Origin: an uncultured Clostridia bacterium
Lineage (GTDB): Bacteria > Bacillota > Clostridia > TANB77 > CAG-508
Assembly (NCBI GenBank): GCA_944393485.1
Contig: CALYAJ010000015.1
Span: 1 to 37,845 of the forward strand
DNA length: 37,845 nt
Reading direction: 5' to 3'
Part shown: positions 24,133-32,256 of the stretch, one piece after another
Numbering within the stretch: position 1 is the first letter of the stretch
How the letters are laid out: every line of letters begins with the position of its first letter
Position numbers and translations under genes: made by a program
The notes under the pieces: generated by a model
What the model saw: the letters and a program-made list of their open reading frames with translations, nothing else
What the model was told of the DNA's origin: nothing
Databases searched by the model: none

Positions 24133-25138
24133 TTAAAGTTCTATACTAACTGCATGAGCAATACCAGGAATACTTTCACCTTGTTGGGTAGAGGTAGAAT
24201 TCATTAATGCACCAGTTGCCATTAATAGTATTTTTTTATATTTTTTAGTTTTTAGCATATTAAATAAATATCCAGAGAATACTGTACCACAGCAAGCACA
24301 TCCACTGCCTCCTGCGTGAGTATCTTGAGTTTCTTTATCAAATATTAAGACACCACAATCATTATAATTAGATTTTATGTTATAACCTTTTGTTTCAGCA
24401 AGTTCAACCAAAATTTCTTTCCCAATATGACCTAAATCACCAGTTATAATAGCATCATAATAACTTGGATTTCTACCAGTATCTGAAAAATGAGCAAGTA
24501 ATGTATCAAGTGCTGCAGGTGCCATTGCAGCTCCCATATTATTTGCATCTTTTATTCCCATATCAATTATTCTGCCAGGAGTAAAATGTGTAACAAATGG
24601 ACCGAGTTCCACTTGAAGAAAGAATTGCTGCTCCTGCACCAGTAACTGTCCATTGTGAGGATTGAGGTCTTTGATTACCTAATTCTAAAGGAAATCTAAA
24701 TTGCTTTTCGGCACTACAAAAATGGCTAGAAGCAGCACATATAACATTATTTGCTGCACCACCATCAACAAAAATAGAACCAAGACCAAGTCCTTCAACA
24801 AAGGTAGAACAAGCACCAAATATTCCTATAAAAGGAAAATTAGAATCACGAAGGCCAAAGCTTGATGAAATACATTGATTTAATAAATCACCTGCAAAAC
24901 AATAATCAATTGCAGATATAGCTAGATTAGACTTTTTTATAGCAGAATATACAGTTTCTTTTATTATTTTACTTTCTGCTTTTTCCCAAGATTTTTCTCC
25001 CCAGAATTCATCTTCTAAGCATTTATCAAAATATTTAGCAAGAGGACCTTCAGCTTCTTTAGGACCTACAATAGAAGCAGTTTCTAAAATGCAAGGAGGT
25101 CTTTCAAATTTTATAGTTTGTCTTCCTAATTTGTTCAA
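24133..25138 (-). pseudogene. spoVAD: Stage V sporulation protein AD, single frameshift
   Basis: SpoVAD has a thiolase fold and binds dipicolinic acid as part of the SpoVA channel. The first frame (from the TTG at 25138, after AGGAGATG) reads RQTIKFERPPCILETAS, GDLLNQCISSSFG, GIFGACSTFVEGL and WTVTGAGAAILSSSG. The second frame (useful below about 24606) continues GPFVTHFTPGRIIDMGIKDA, TGDLGHIG, AGGSGCACCG and GIAHAVSIEL. The two should be joined near plus-strand 24602-24606, where one extra base is present. Together they give about 335 residues, the normal length. All key motifs survive, so the break is recent or a sequencing/assembly error. It lies 11 bp after spoVAC. Confidence 0.88.
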
Positions 25139-25149
25139 AATATCATCTC

Positions 25150-25614
25150 CTAAACTAATGTAATTCCAGTTGTATTTAATATTAAATAAATAATGCCCAC
25201 AATAATTGAAGCTGATATACCAAATACAAGTACTGGTCCAGCAACTGTGAACATTTTTCCTCCAACTCCCATAATATATCCTTCAGATTTATATTCTATT
25301 GAAGGAGCAACAATTGAATTCGCAAAACCTGTAATTGGAACTAAAGAACCTGCACCAGCAAATTTCCCTATTTTATTAAAAATATTTAATCCAGTTAAAA
25401 ATGCACTAAGTGCAATTAAAATAATTGATACAACAGTACCAGCACTTGCATCATCAAGACCGCGCGCTTTACAAATTGATAAGATAATTTGTCCAAGTGT
25501 ACAAATTAAACCACCAACCCAAAATGCATTAAAACAATTTTTTAATATTGGTGAATTTGGTGATTTTTTATCTACATATTCTTGATATTTTTTCTGAGTC
25601 TCTATTGGCTCCAT
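25150..25614 (-). CDS. spoVAC: Stage V sporulation protein AC
   Basis: A 154-residue membrane protein. SpoVAC is the mechanosensitive channel component of the dipicolinate transporter. Visible motifs are NCFNAFWVGGLICTLGQI, KIGKFAGAGSLVPITGFANS and EGYIMGVGGKMFTVAGPVLV, with about four transmembrane helices. I choose the second Met (25614), because the first in-frame ATG (25626) lies inside the sequence AATGGAGG that acts as the ribosome site. It is the first gene of the spoVAC-spoVAD block and is preceded by the conserved leader described separately. Confidence 0.93.
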   Translation of the reverse strand: MEPIETQKKYQEYVDKKSPNSPILKNCFNAFWVGGLICTLGQIILSICKARGLDDASAGTVVSIILIALSAFLTGLNIFNKIGKFAGAGSLVPITGFANSIVAPSIEYKSEGYIMGVGGKMFTVAGPVLVFGISASIIVGIIYLILNTTGITLV

Positions 25615-25776
25615 AAAAACCTCCATTCGAGCAATTATAAGCTCTAAAAAATTTTAATTAAAAACCTCTAAATTGCGAGAATGTAAGAGGTTTTTATTAG
25701 CCATCTCAAAATTCTTTAGAATTTTGAGGGCGAAAGCGATTGTAGCATTATTGTGAAAAAATTATTTTTTCACAAT
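25615..25776 (-). promoter_or_regulatory. Attenuator-like leader of spoVAC (homologous to the leader at 28777)
   Basis: Read on the minus strand: hairpin TTGTGAAAAAA / TTTTTTCACAA (25751-25775), a hairpin CAAAATTCT / AGAATTTTG ahead of GATGGCTAAT, then a terminator AAAACCTCT / AGAGGTTTT (stem arms 25686-25694 and 25661-25669) with a T run. The terminator loop holds CATTC-TCG-CAATT. Just upstream of the ribosome site is AATTG-CTC-GAATG (25624-25636), which can pair with that loop. The first hairpin may also end the dodecin transcript. No ligand or protein regulator can be named. Confidence 0.6.
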
Positions 25777-25787
25777 AACCTCCTGTA

Positions 25788-26000
25788 TTATAAATTTGAA
25801 TGATCAATATAAAAAGTAAGTTCTATATCTACAAAATATTCTGTTATTTTACCTTCTTGAATTTTTGCAGTTTGATTAAGTACTTTTACATTTGATAAGT
25901 AATTAATAGTTTTACTAGCTTCTGCAATAGTTTGTACAATAGCATCTTTCCAAGAAACTGTTGAAGAACCTTTTACATTTATGTGTTTTTCTACAGTCAT
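25788..26000 (-). CDS. Dodecin-family flavin-binding protein
   Basis: A 70-residue dodecin. These proteins form hollow dodecamers that bind flavins or related compounds. The conserved segments are VEKHINVKGSSTVSWKDAI, ASKTINYLSNVKVLNQ, and the closing KITEYFVDIELTFYID. I chose the ATG at 26000, directly after AGGAGGTTTTC; a longer frame starting at 26132 has a low-complexity hydrophobic lead with no ribosome site and runs through the rsmB promoter. It is divergent from rsmB. Confidence 0.9.
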   Translation of the reverse strand: MTVEKHINVKGSSTVSWKDAIVQTIAEASKTINYLSNVKVLNQTAKIQEGKITEYFVDIELTFYIDHSNL

Positions 26001-26065
26001 ATGAAAACCTCCTAATAATAATTTAATAATATATTTCCCAATAGTTTTTAATTTATGCAATAAAA

Positions 26066-26074
26066 TGGTATAAT
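26066..26074 (+). promoter_or_regulatory. Extended -10 promoter of rsmB
   Basis: TGG-TATAAT (26066-26074), extended -10, with only a poor -35 (TTTTAA). The ATG is 28 bp downstream. Confidence 0.6.
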
Positions 26075-26101
26075 GTAACAAAATATAAATTAGGAGGAAA
26101 A

Positions 26102-27412
26102 ATGAAAATAGATAGAGCACGAAATTTAGCACTTAAAATTTTATATGAAATAGACGAAAAAAAAGCATATTCTAATATTATATTAGATAAATATATAAAT
26201 AATAATAGAGATAATTTAACTAATTTAGATATTGGTTTTATATCAGAATTAGTATATGGTGTAATTACTTGGAAGCTTACACTAGAATATATTGTGCAAA
26301 AATATTCTAAAATAAAAATTAAAAAGATGTCTGAATGGGTAAAAAATATTTTAATTCTTGGAGCATATCAAATTGTGTTTTTAGATAAAGTTCCAAAATC
26401 AGCAGCTGTTAATGAAAGTGTAAATCTTTGCAAAAAATATAATTTTAAATCAGCAAATTTTGTAAATGCAATTTTAAGAAAGATAGAAAAAAATGATTAT
26501 ACAGATATTGATAATATAAAAGAAATAAATAAAAGGATTAGTCTAAAAACATCTATGCCAGAATGGTTTGTTAATAAAATAATTAGTGAATATGGAGCAG
26601 AAAAGGCTTTAGAAATTTGTAATAATTTGAATTTAAGACCAAATAATACTGTTAGAATAAATAGATTAAAAGAAAATATTGATATTGGGGAAAAAGCGAT
26701 ATTAGATGATTTTAGAACAATTACAGGAACTAAAAACATTGTCAAAATGCCAGAATATATAAATGGAAATATAACAATTCAAGATCAATCAGCTGGATTA
26801 AGCAGTTTTTTATTAAATCCAAAAGAAGGAGAAGTTGTATTAGATGCATGTAGTGCACCTGGTGGAAAAACTACATATTTAGCAGAGATTATGCACAATA
26901 ATGGAGAAATTATTGCATGGGATATTTATGAAGAAAGATTAAAACAAGTAAATGAAAATGCTAAAAGATTAGGAATTAATATAATTAAAACAGAAGTAAG
27001 GGATGCAAGTATTTATGATAAATCTTATGATAATAAATTTGATAAAATCCTATTAGATGTTCCATGTTTAGGCTTAGGTGTAATTAGAAGAAAACCAGAT
27101 ATAAAATGGAATAGAAAAGAAGAAGATATAAATGAGATAACTAAAATTCAATATAATATATTAAAAACATGTTCTAAATATTTAAAAGAAAATGGAGTTT
27201 TAATATATTCAACTTGTAGTATTTTAAAAGAAGAAAATATTAATATAATAGAAAAATTTATTAAAGAAGAACCATTTGAAATAATTGATATTTCAGATAT
27301 GGTAAGTAATAAATTTAAATATATAAATGAGAAGGGAACAATAGAATTACTACCAAGCAAAAATCATGATGGATTTTATATAGCATGTTTAAGAAAAAAA
27401 GCTAATATATAA
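26102..27412 (+). CDS. rsmB: 16S rRNA (cytosine-967-C5)-methyltransferase RsmB
   Basis: A 436-residue RsmB/Sun enzyme that methylates C967 of 16S rRNA. The N-terminal NusB-like domain opens RARNLALKILYEID and contains LVYGVITWKLTLEYI and SAAVNESVNLCKKY. The SAM-dependent domain shows DACSAPGGKT near 248-257, DVPCLGLGVIRRKPDIKW (Cys of motif IV) and YSTCSI with the catalytic Cys. In the motif-IV segment PCSGLG is more usual; here it is PCLGLG. The ATG follows TAGGAGG. Length is normal. Confidence 0.95.
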   Translation: MKIDRARNLALKILYEIDEKKAYSNIILDKYINNNRDNLTNLDIGFISELVYGVITWKLTLEYIVQKYSKIKIKKMSEWVKNILILGAYQIVFLDKVPKSAAVNESVNLCKKYNFKSANFVNAILRKIEKNDYTDIDNIKEINKRISLKTSMPEWFVNKIISEYGAEKALEICNNLNLRPNNTVRINRLKENIDIGEKAILDDFRTITGTKNIVKMPEYINGNITIQDQSAGLSSFLLNPKEGEVVLDACSAPGGKTTYLAEIMHNNGEIIAWDIYEERLKQVNENAKRLGINIIKTEVRDASIYDKSYDNKFDKILLDVPCLGLGVIRRKPDIKWNRKEEDINEITKIQYNILKTCSKYLKENGVLIYSTCSILKEENINIIEKFIKEEPFEIIDISDMVSNKFKYINEKGTIELLPSKNHDGFYIACLRKKANI

Positions 27413-27430
27413 AATATACTAGCTTTTTTT
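27394..27430 (+). terminator. rsmB terminator
   Basis: AAAAAAAGCTA / TAGCTTTTTTT around a 15-nt AT loop; it overlaps the last codons of rsmB. Confidence 0.85.
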
Positions 27431-27489
27431 CTTAAATAATTCGTTTTGCATATAGAGTAAGTCATAAAAAATAATATTTGAGCAGTAGA

Positions 27490-28134
27490 TTAATATTTAA
27501 CATTTTGCTCATCATCAAATAGAATATCTGTATTTTCAACAACTTCGTGTGTTCTATCCAACCTATATAACCATATAGCATCTAAATAAACAATAAATCC
27601 AAGAACTATTAGAAAAATAATAGAAAGCATCCAGAAAGGTATAAAATAATTTAAATCACTTGTATTAGGTATTAGTGTAGAAAAAATTGTTTCTCTATAC
27701 ATATCTGGATTACTATTATGTAATAAATCTATATTTGTATGAATAGAACTATTCATTATAAAAAACATAGAAATAGAACATACAAATGCAATTATAGAAA
27801 TTATTAATAAGAATAACATTTTTTTATTTCTAGTTTCTTTTTGGGCAGTTTTAAAAATAAATTTAAAATTAAGTATTGCTAAAACTATAATAAATACAAT
27901 ATTTAGAATATAATATGCAATTTTAGAGCTTGCAAAAGGATCTACAAAATCATTTTGTATAGTAAATGCAAAAAATATAAAACAAACAACAATTAATGCT
28001 AGAGTTAAAAAAGTAATAAGTAATTGTACACCTGTATAGTAAAACCAAATATCCCATTTTAATGAAGCTATTCTTTCTAGATAATCAGCTCTTTCACGAA
28101 GAGCTCTATTACTCATCCACCATAATCTAAACAT
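27490..28134 (-). CDS. Membrane protein of unknown function
   Basis: A 214-residue integral membrane protein that I do not recognise. It opens with a basic segment (MFRLWWMSNRALRERADYL) and has four hydrophobic helices at about 32-58, 73-90, 104-126 and 166-188. The N-terminal WMSNRALRERADYLERI suggests an amphipathic helix before the first span. The C-terminus is acidic and cytoplasmic or external. Its start codon is adjacent to the stop of the gene before it, so the two form an operon. The 27431-27489 gap contains no terminator for it that I can define. Confidence 0.75.
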   Translation of the reverse strand: MFRLWWMSNRALRERADYLERIASLKWDIWFYYTGVQLLITFLTLALIVVCFIFFAFTIQNDFVDPFASSKIAYYILNIVFIIVLAILNFKFIFKTAQKETRNKKMLFLLIISIIAFVCSISMFFIMNSSIHTNIDLLHNSNPDMYRETIFSTLIPNTSDLNYFIPFWMLSIIFLIVLGFIVYLDAIWLYRLDRTHEVVENTDILFDDEQNVKY

Positions 28135-28776
28135 TTATTTTTCCTCCTTGTTCAATATTTCAATTTTATCTAAATTTTCTTTATCATCAAAATGCCTAAA
28201 ATATAATTGGGCAAAAAACAAAAAGTAAAAAGCAATATATAAAAATCCTAAATAATATCCTTTCTCCTCTGTAAGTTCTGTAGAAAAATATATTAATCCT
28301 GAATATAAAGAAAAAGAAGGGAAAGGAGGAAAACTTCCTAAATGTACTAATCTATCAGCTCTTAATTCCTTAGGAGCAGACTCTTCATCATTGATTAATG
28401 ATAAAAAATCCGTACGAGAATCATTATATATTTCTTTAGCTATGTTAAATTCACTATTATATATTACAAAATAAATAATAACAGATAATATTAACAATAT
28501 AGTAGTTATTAAAGCAAGTTTTTTAGAAACAAAGTGATATTTGCCTTTTAAAGAAACATATATAGTGATTATAGAAATAAAAATTATAATAAAACTACTT
28601 ATGCATAAATATATAACAGAAAAACCAGTTAAGTCTATATTTGCGTAGTAAAAGCAATTATATATTTCTATAATACTTGATATTATAAAACAAAAAGATA
28701 TTATAGCAGTTATTTTATTTAAATTATTTTTTAAACTACTAATAATACCTGAATCTGAGGTATTGTAATCATACAT
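28135..28776 (-). CDS. Membrane protein of unknown function
   Basis: A 213-residue integral membrane protein that I do not recognise. Hydrophobic helices lie at about 20-42, 50-75, 86-107 and 178-198 and are separated by a loop (about 115-170) containing ESAPKELRADRLVHLG and SFPPFPSFS. I chose the second Met (28776), because the first in-frame ATG (28788) sits in the ribosome site AATGGAG, exactly as in spoVAC. It is the first gene of a two-gene membrane operon and carries the same conserved leader as spoVAC, which suggests shared regulation. Confidence 0.75.
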   Translation of the reverse strand: MYDYNTSDSGIISSLKNNLNKITAIISFCFIISSIIEIYNCFYYANIDLTGFSVIYLCISSFIIIFISIITIYVSLKGKYHFVSKKLALITTILLILSVIIYFVIYNSEFNIAKEIYNDSRTDFLSLINDEESAPKELRADRLVHLGSFPPFPSFSLYSGLIYFSTELTEEKGYYLGFLYIAFYFLFFAQLYFRHFDDKENLDKIEILNKEEK

Positions 28777-28998
28777 AAAAATCTCCATTCTAGCAATTTA
28801 TGCTTTAACAAAATTTAATTAAAAACCTCTGTAATTGTATGAATGAAAGAGGCTTTTATTGTTTTTTTCAAATCATAGCCCATCAAAAAAATCTAAGATT
28901 TTAATGGTGGCTTAATTAGCCATCTAAAATTCGTAAGAAGCTTTGGGCTAATAGCGATGATAACCTTAGTGCAAAAAAATAATTTTTTTACACTAACA
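28777..28998 (-). promoter_or_regulatory. Attenuator-like leader, second copy (homologous to spoVAC leader)
   Basis: Read on the minus strand: hairpin TTAGTG...CACTAA with AT stem (28966-28998), TCATCGCTA, TTTTAGATGGCTAAT, an extra hairpin (AGCCACCATTAAAATC / GATTTTTTTGATGGGCT), then the terminator AAAAGCCTCT / AGAGGTTTT (arms 28848-28857, 28822-28830) with T run. The loop CATTC-ATA-CAATT can pair with AATTG-CTA-GAATG next to the ribosome site (28786-28798). No minus-strand gene precedes it, so this terminator must act within the leader. The rest of the gap, 28999-29113, shows nothing I can interpret. Confidence 0.6.
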
Positions 28999-29113
28999 TT
29001 TCCTTTAAATTATTATAAATATAAAATAACATTTCGGCAATAAAAAAACAAAATATATAATTACACCTTTATTACGGAAATATTACATTATTATTATGTT
29101 TGAATTAAATACC

Positions 29114-29141
29114 TTGACTTTTTATTTTAAAAAGATAAAAT
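29114..29141 (+). promoter_or_regulatory. Promoter of the pilin-like gene
   Basis: TTGACT (29114-29119), 16 bp, TAAAAT (29136-29141). The 5' leader carries a small CGTAA / TTACG hairpin. Confidence 0.6.
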
Positions 29142-29205
29142 ATTAATATGAATAAACGTAAAAGCGTTACGCAAATAGCACTTACAAAAGAAGGGAGAAT
29201 TTTCT

Positions 29206-29673
29206 ATGAACATTAACAAATTAAATGAAGAAAAAGGAATTACATTAGTAGCATTAGTTATAACAATAATTGTTTTATTATGTTTAGCAGGTGTAGTTGT
29301 ATATTTTGTCTTTGGTCAAGATGGATTAGAAGGTAAAGACAATGCTATTATTGCAGAGATGGATAAAACATATGCTAGAGATGTTGTAGCGATGGCTTTA
29401 AAAGTAGTAGAAAAGGATAGAGAAGATACAGTAATGCAACCAAATACAGATGCAAATATAGTTGCAACAACAGATCCAGCTGCAATGCAACCTATAGAAC
29501 AACCTGTAACAGAAGAAACAGATGTTATAGATGAAGTAGTACAAACAATAGATAAAGCATCTAATTTTACAAGAGGAGCTGACGGACAATCTGTAGAATA
29601 TATAACAAATAATGGAGACAGATATGTTGTTTCAATAGATACAGAGAACTTAACAGTTACAGATGTTAATTAA
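29206..29673 (+). CDS. Type IV pilin-like protein
   Basis: A 155-residue protein with a prepilin-type N-terminus: a short charged leader (MNINKLNEEKG) followed by ITLVALVITIIVLLCLAGVV, the pattern cut after Gly by prepilin peptidase. The usual Glu at +5 of mature pilins is absent (Val-Ala here), as in many minor or Clostridia pseudopilin-like proteins. The exported domain is acidic and contains a low-complexity stretch rich in Thr, Pro and Gln (about 75-110) and a C-terminal beta-like segment (GDRYVVSIDTENLTVTDV). It lies just ahead of a peptidase-like membrane protein. The ATG follows AAGGGAG. No pilus assembly genes are in the window. Confidence 0.8.
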   Translation: MNINKLNEEKGITLVALVITIIVLLCLAGVVVYFVFGQDGLEGKDNAIIAEMDKTYARDVVAMALKVVEKDREDTVMQPNTDANIVATTDPAAMQPIEQPVTEETDVIDEVVQTIDKASNFTRGADGQSVEYITNNGDRYVVSIDTENLTVTDVN

Positions 29674-29761
29674 TTAGATAAGTAAAATAATATATAGTGG
29701 GCATATGCAGAAGTGTATATGCCTTTTGCGTGTGTAAATAGTAAAAATATAGAAAGGAAAG

Positions 29762-30277
29762 ATGGAGCATAATAGCACATCAAATTTAATTATGATTAAT
29801 TTAATGTTTATATATATATTTTTTTTAATAATAATATCAATAGCCATTATAGATAAAAAAGAACATCGTGTATCTAAGATTATTCTATTAGTTGGATTTA
29901 TATTAGAATCAATTCAAATAATAATAAATTATAATAATAATGAAACACAATTGGTAAGATATATTGCGTATTTACTTCCTTTTATGTTATTAATAATAAT
30001 AGATACGATAACTTTAAGGAAAAGAGGAGAATCTTTTTATATAATTCAATTACTATTATTAATTATATATATGATTATATTTTTAAAATTAAAATTGTTT
30101 GTAATATCATTTTTAGTTATGATTGCGCTAATGATTTTAGTTCAGTTAGTTAAATTTATATCAACTATACGAATAAGAAGAATAGTAAAAAAAGATAGAA
30201 AACTGCCTAAAATACCAGTAGGAACATATTTAGGTATTTCTACAGTAATAGTATTGATAATTAGTATATTTGTATAA
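29762..30277 (+). CDS. A24 (prepilin peptidase)-like membrane protein, degenerate
   Basis: A 171-residue polytopic protein with about six hydrophobic segments. IAIIDKKEHRVSKIILL matches the first catalytic-Asp region of A24 peptidases (ID near residues 28-30), and LPKIPVGTYLGIST resembles their C-terminal iPFGPfL segment. The second catalytic motif, GxGD, is not present; the nearest segment is LLIIIDTITLRKRGES. It could be an inactive homologue or a diverged active one. Its position 88 bp after the pilin-like gene supports a role with that protein. Confidence 0.6.
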   Translation: MEHNSTSNLIMINLMFIYIFFLIIISIAIIDKKEHRVSKIILLVGFILESIQIIINYNNNETQLVRYIAYLLPFMLLIIIDTITLRKRGESFYIIQLLLLIIYMIIFLKLKLFVISFLVMIALMILVQLVKFISTIRIRRIVKKDRKLPKIPVGTYLGISTVIVLIISIFV

Positions 30278-30292
30278 AATGGAGGAATAAAT

Positions 30293-31204
30293 ATGAATAT
30301 AGGAATTGATATTGGTGGAAGTCACATAGGAGTTGGATTAGTAGGTTCAAGTGGGAAAATTATAAATAAAAAAGAAGTTGATATTTTACCAGAGGATAAA
30401 AAGAATATTGATAAAAAAATAATTACAACTGTAGAAAAATTTATTAAGCAAATTTTAAAAGAACAAGATATAACTATAAAAGAGATTGGATATATAGGAA
30501 TAGCATCTCCGGGAATGATTGAAAATAATTGTATATATAATGTTGTAAATTTAGATTTAGAAAAATTGGATATTGCAAAACCTTTAGAAAAAGAATTTAA
30601 ATTAGAAGTAAAAATAAAAAATGATGCTAAATGTGCGGGAATAGCCGAAAGTATGTATGGAAGTACGAAAACTGCACAAGACAATATATATTTGTGTTTA
30701 GGAACAGGAATTGGTGGGGCAGCATTTTTAAGTAATAAATTAGTGGAACCAAGATATAGATCAGGAATGGAATTTGGACATATGGTAATTCAAAAAGATG
30801 GTAGAGAATGTAAATGTGGAAGTAAAGGCTGTTTTGAAACATATTGTTCAATGAAAAGTTTAAAAAGACAGATAGCAGAAACATTGGAGTTACCAAATAG
30901 CCTATCTGGAACAGAAATTGTAAATGAAATAAGAAAACATTTTAATGATTTAAGAGTAGAACCTGTAATAAAAGATTATGTTCAATACTTAGCAATAGGA
31001 ATTGCAAATTTAGTAAATATATTTGAACCAGAAATAGTTTGTATAGGCGGAAGTTTTGTATTTATTAGCGATTTAGTTATTCCAAAAGTAAAAGAAGAAA
31101 TCAAAAATAAAAAATTATTATTTAATGAAAGAAAAGAATTAAAAATAGTTCCAGCAATGCTTGGAAATGATGCCGGAATTATTGGAGCAGCAAGTATATT
31201 GTAA
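30293..31204 (+). CDS. ROK family sugar kinase (glucokinase-like)
   Basis: A 303-residue ROK kinase. The phosphate loop is GIDIGGSHIGVGLV (4-17), the second nucleotide motif is CLGTGIGGAAF (near 138), and the zinc site is CKCGSKGCFE (near 174-183). NDAKCAGIAE provides the catalytic Asp region. Members phosphorylate glucose, N-acetylmannosamine or other sugars; the sequence looks glucokinase-like, but the substrate is not certain. It lies 15 bp after the A24-like gene. The ATG follows TGGAGG. Confidence 0.9.
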   Translation: MNIGIDIGGSHIGVGLVGSSGKIINKKEVDILPEDKKNIDKKIITTVEKFIKQILKEQDITIKEIGYIGIASPGMIENNCIYNVVNLDLEKLDIAKPLEKEFKLEVKIKNDAKCAGIAESMYGSTKTAQDNIYLCLGTGIGGAAFLSNKLVEPRYRSGMEFGHMVIQKDGRECKCGSKGCFETYCSMKSLKRQIAETLELPNSLSGTEIVNEIRKHFNDLRVEPVIKDYVQYLAIGIANLVNIFEPEIVCIGGSFVFISDLVIPKVKEEIKNKKLLFNERKELKIVPAMLGNDAGIIGAASIL

Positions 31205-31226
31205 TTAAATATACTAAACCACAAAC

Positions 31227-31258
31227 AAGCTAACAAAATTAAAATTTTGATGCTAGCT
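31227..31258. other. AT-rich hairpin after the ROK kinase
   Basis: AAGCTA-ACAAAATT / AATTTTG-ATGC-TAGCTT. It resembles the AGCC/GGCT hairpins at 10641 and 28877. It may act as a weak terminator, but the T tract is missing. Confidence 0.4.
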
Positions 31259-31342
31259 TAATTTAAAAACTTTCTTAAATAGCTTGTACAAAATTATATA
31301 TTGTGATATAAATTATATAGATTATATTAGAAAGGTGGATCA

Positions 31343-32077
31343 TTGGTGGATAACATAATGGATACTGATAAAAAAACAATATTAATTGTGGATGACGAAC
31401 AACCAATTATAGATATGTTGGTTTATAATTTAAAAAAAGAAGGATATAATACTCTAGAAGCTACTGACGGAGAAAAAGCTATTGATTTAGCGTTAAATGA
31501 AAATCCAGATTTAATATTATTAGATATAATGATTCCTAAAATTGATGGTTTATCTGTATGCAAAAGAATAAGACATACTTTAAATGTTCCTATAATAATG
31601 CTAACAGCAAAAAGTGAAGAAATAGATAAAATTCTTGGACTAGAGCTAGGAGCAGATGATTATATAACTAAGCCATTTAGCATAAGAGAATTAATGGCAA
31701 GAATAAAAGCAAACTTAAGAAAAGGAAAAGGAAATTACGAGGACGGAGTACCACAAGAATCAAATACTAATAAAATAATCGTAGGAAATTTACAATTAGA
31801 TATAGATAAATTTGAAACAAGAGTAAAGAACAAAGTTATAGATTTAACATTAAGAGAATTTGAAGTATTAAAATATTTGGCTAATCAGCCAGGTCAAGTA
31901 GTAACTAGAGAAACATTACTTGAAAAAGTATGGGGATATGAATATTATGGAGATATAAGAACTGTAGATGTTACAGTAAGAAGAATAAGAGAGAAAATAG
32001 AAGAAGACACATCAAACCCAAAAATACTAATTACAAAAAGGGGCGTTGGTTATTATATAGCTTCAGGAGAAAATTAA
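31343..32077 (+). CDS. OmpR-family response regulator (WalR/PhoP type)
   Basis: A 244-residue response regulator. The receiver domain opens ILIVDDEQ with the phospho-acceptor Asp61 in LILLDIMIPKIDG, and Lys in the TKPF motif is present. The C-terminal winged helix contains LTLREFEVLKYLA and GYEYYGDIRTVDVTVRRIREKIE. Start: TTG (31343) or GTG (31346), both behind AAAGGTGG; the ATG at 31358 is less well spaced. The adjacent kinase is its likely partner. The similarity is to WalR and PhoP, which control cell-wall metabolism and phosphate response respectively; which regulon this one controls is not shown. Confidence 0.9.
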   Translation: MVDNIMDTDKKTILIVDDEQPIIDMLVYNLKKEGYNTLEATDGEKAIDLALNENPDLILLDIMIPKIDGLSVCKRIRHTLNVPIIMLTAKSEEIDKILGLELGADDYITKPFSIRELMARIKANLRKGKGNYEDGVPQESNTNKIIVGNLQLDIDKFETRVKNKVIDLTLREFEVLKYLANQPGQVVTRETLLEKVWGYEYYGDIRTVDVTVRRIREKIEEDTSNPKILITKRGVGYYIASGEN

Positions 32078-32090
32078 ACATATTAAGTGT

Positions 32091-32127
32091 AAATAGGTAG
32101 ACGATTGGAGTGTCTGCCTATTTTCTT
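32091..32127 (+). terminator. Terminator after the response regulator
   Basis: AAATAGGTAGAC / GTCTGCCTATTTT with one G-U pair, followed by CTTCT. It lies between regulator and kinase, so kinase levels may depend on read-through or a second promoter in 32128-32256, which I could not define. Confidence 0.75.
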
Positions 32128-32256
32128 CTACAATAGGAAAGTTGCTTTACCACAACCGTTGTGCACAATTTTATGGAAAGAAAAAGGATAAAGTTAGTAG
32201 ATTTTAAGGCTTTCCAATTAGTTCAATATATAAAATAAAGAAGAGAAGGGATAAAT

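Noticed and set aside
25193..25585. Plus-strand frame of 130 codons across spoVAC
   Set aside because: Antisense shadow of spoVAC; no ribosome site and no recognisable domain.
26001..26132. N-terminal hydrophobic extension of dodecin
   Set aside because: It lies over the rsmB promoter and start, has no ribosome site, and dodecins are about 70 residues.
29142..29205. c-di-GMP riboswitch before the pilin-like gene
   Set aside because: Only a 5-bp hairpin (CGTAA / TTACG) is present; the conserved GEMM core is missing and the leader is too short.
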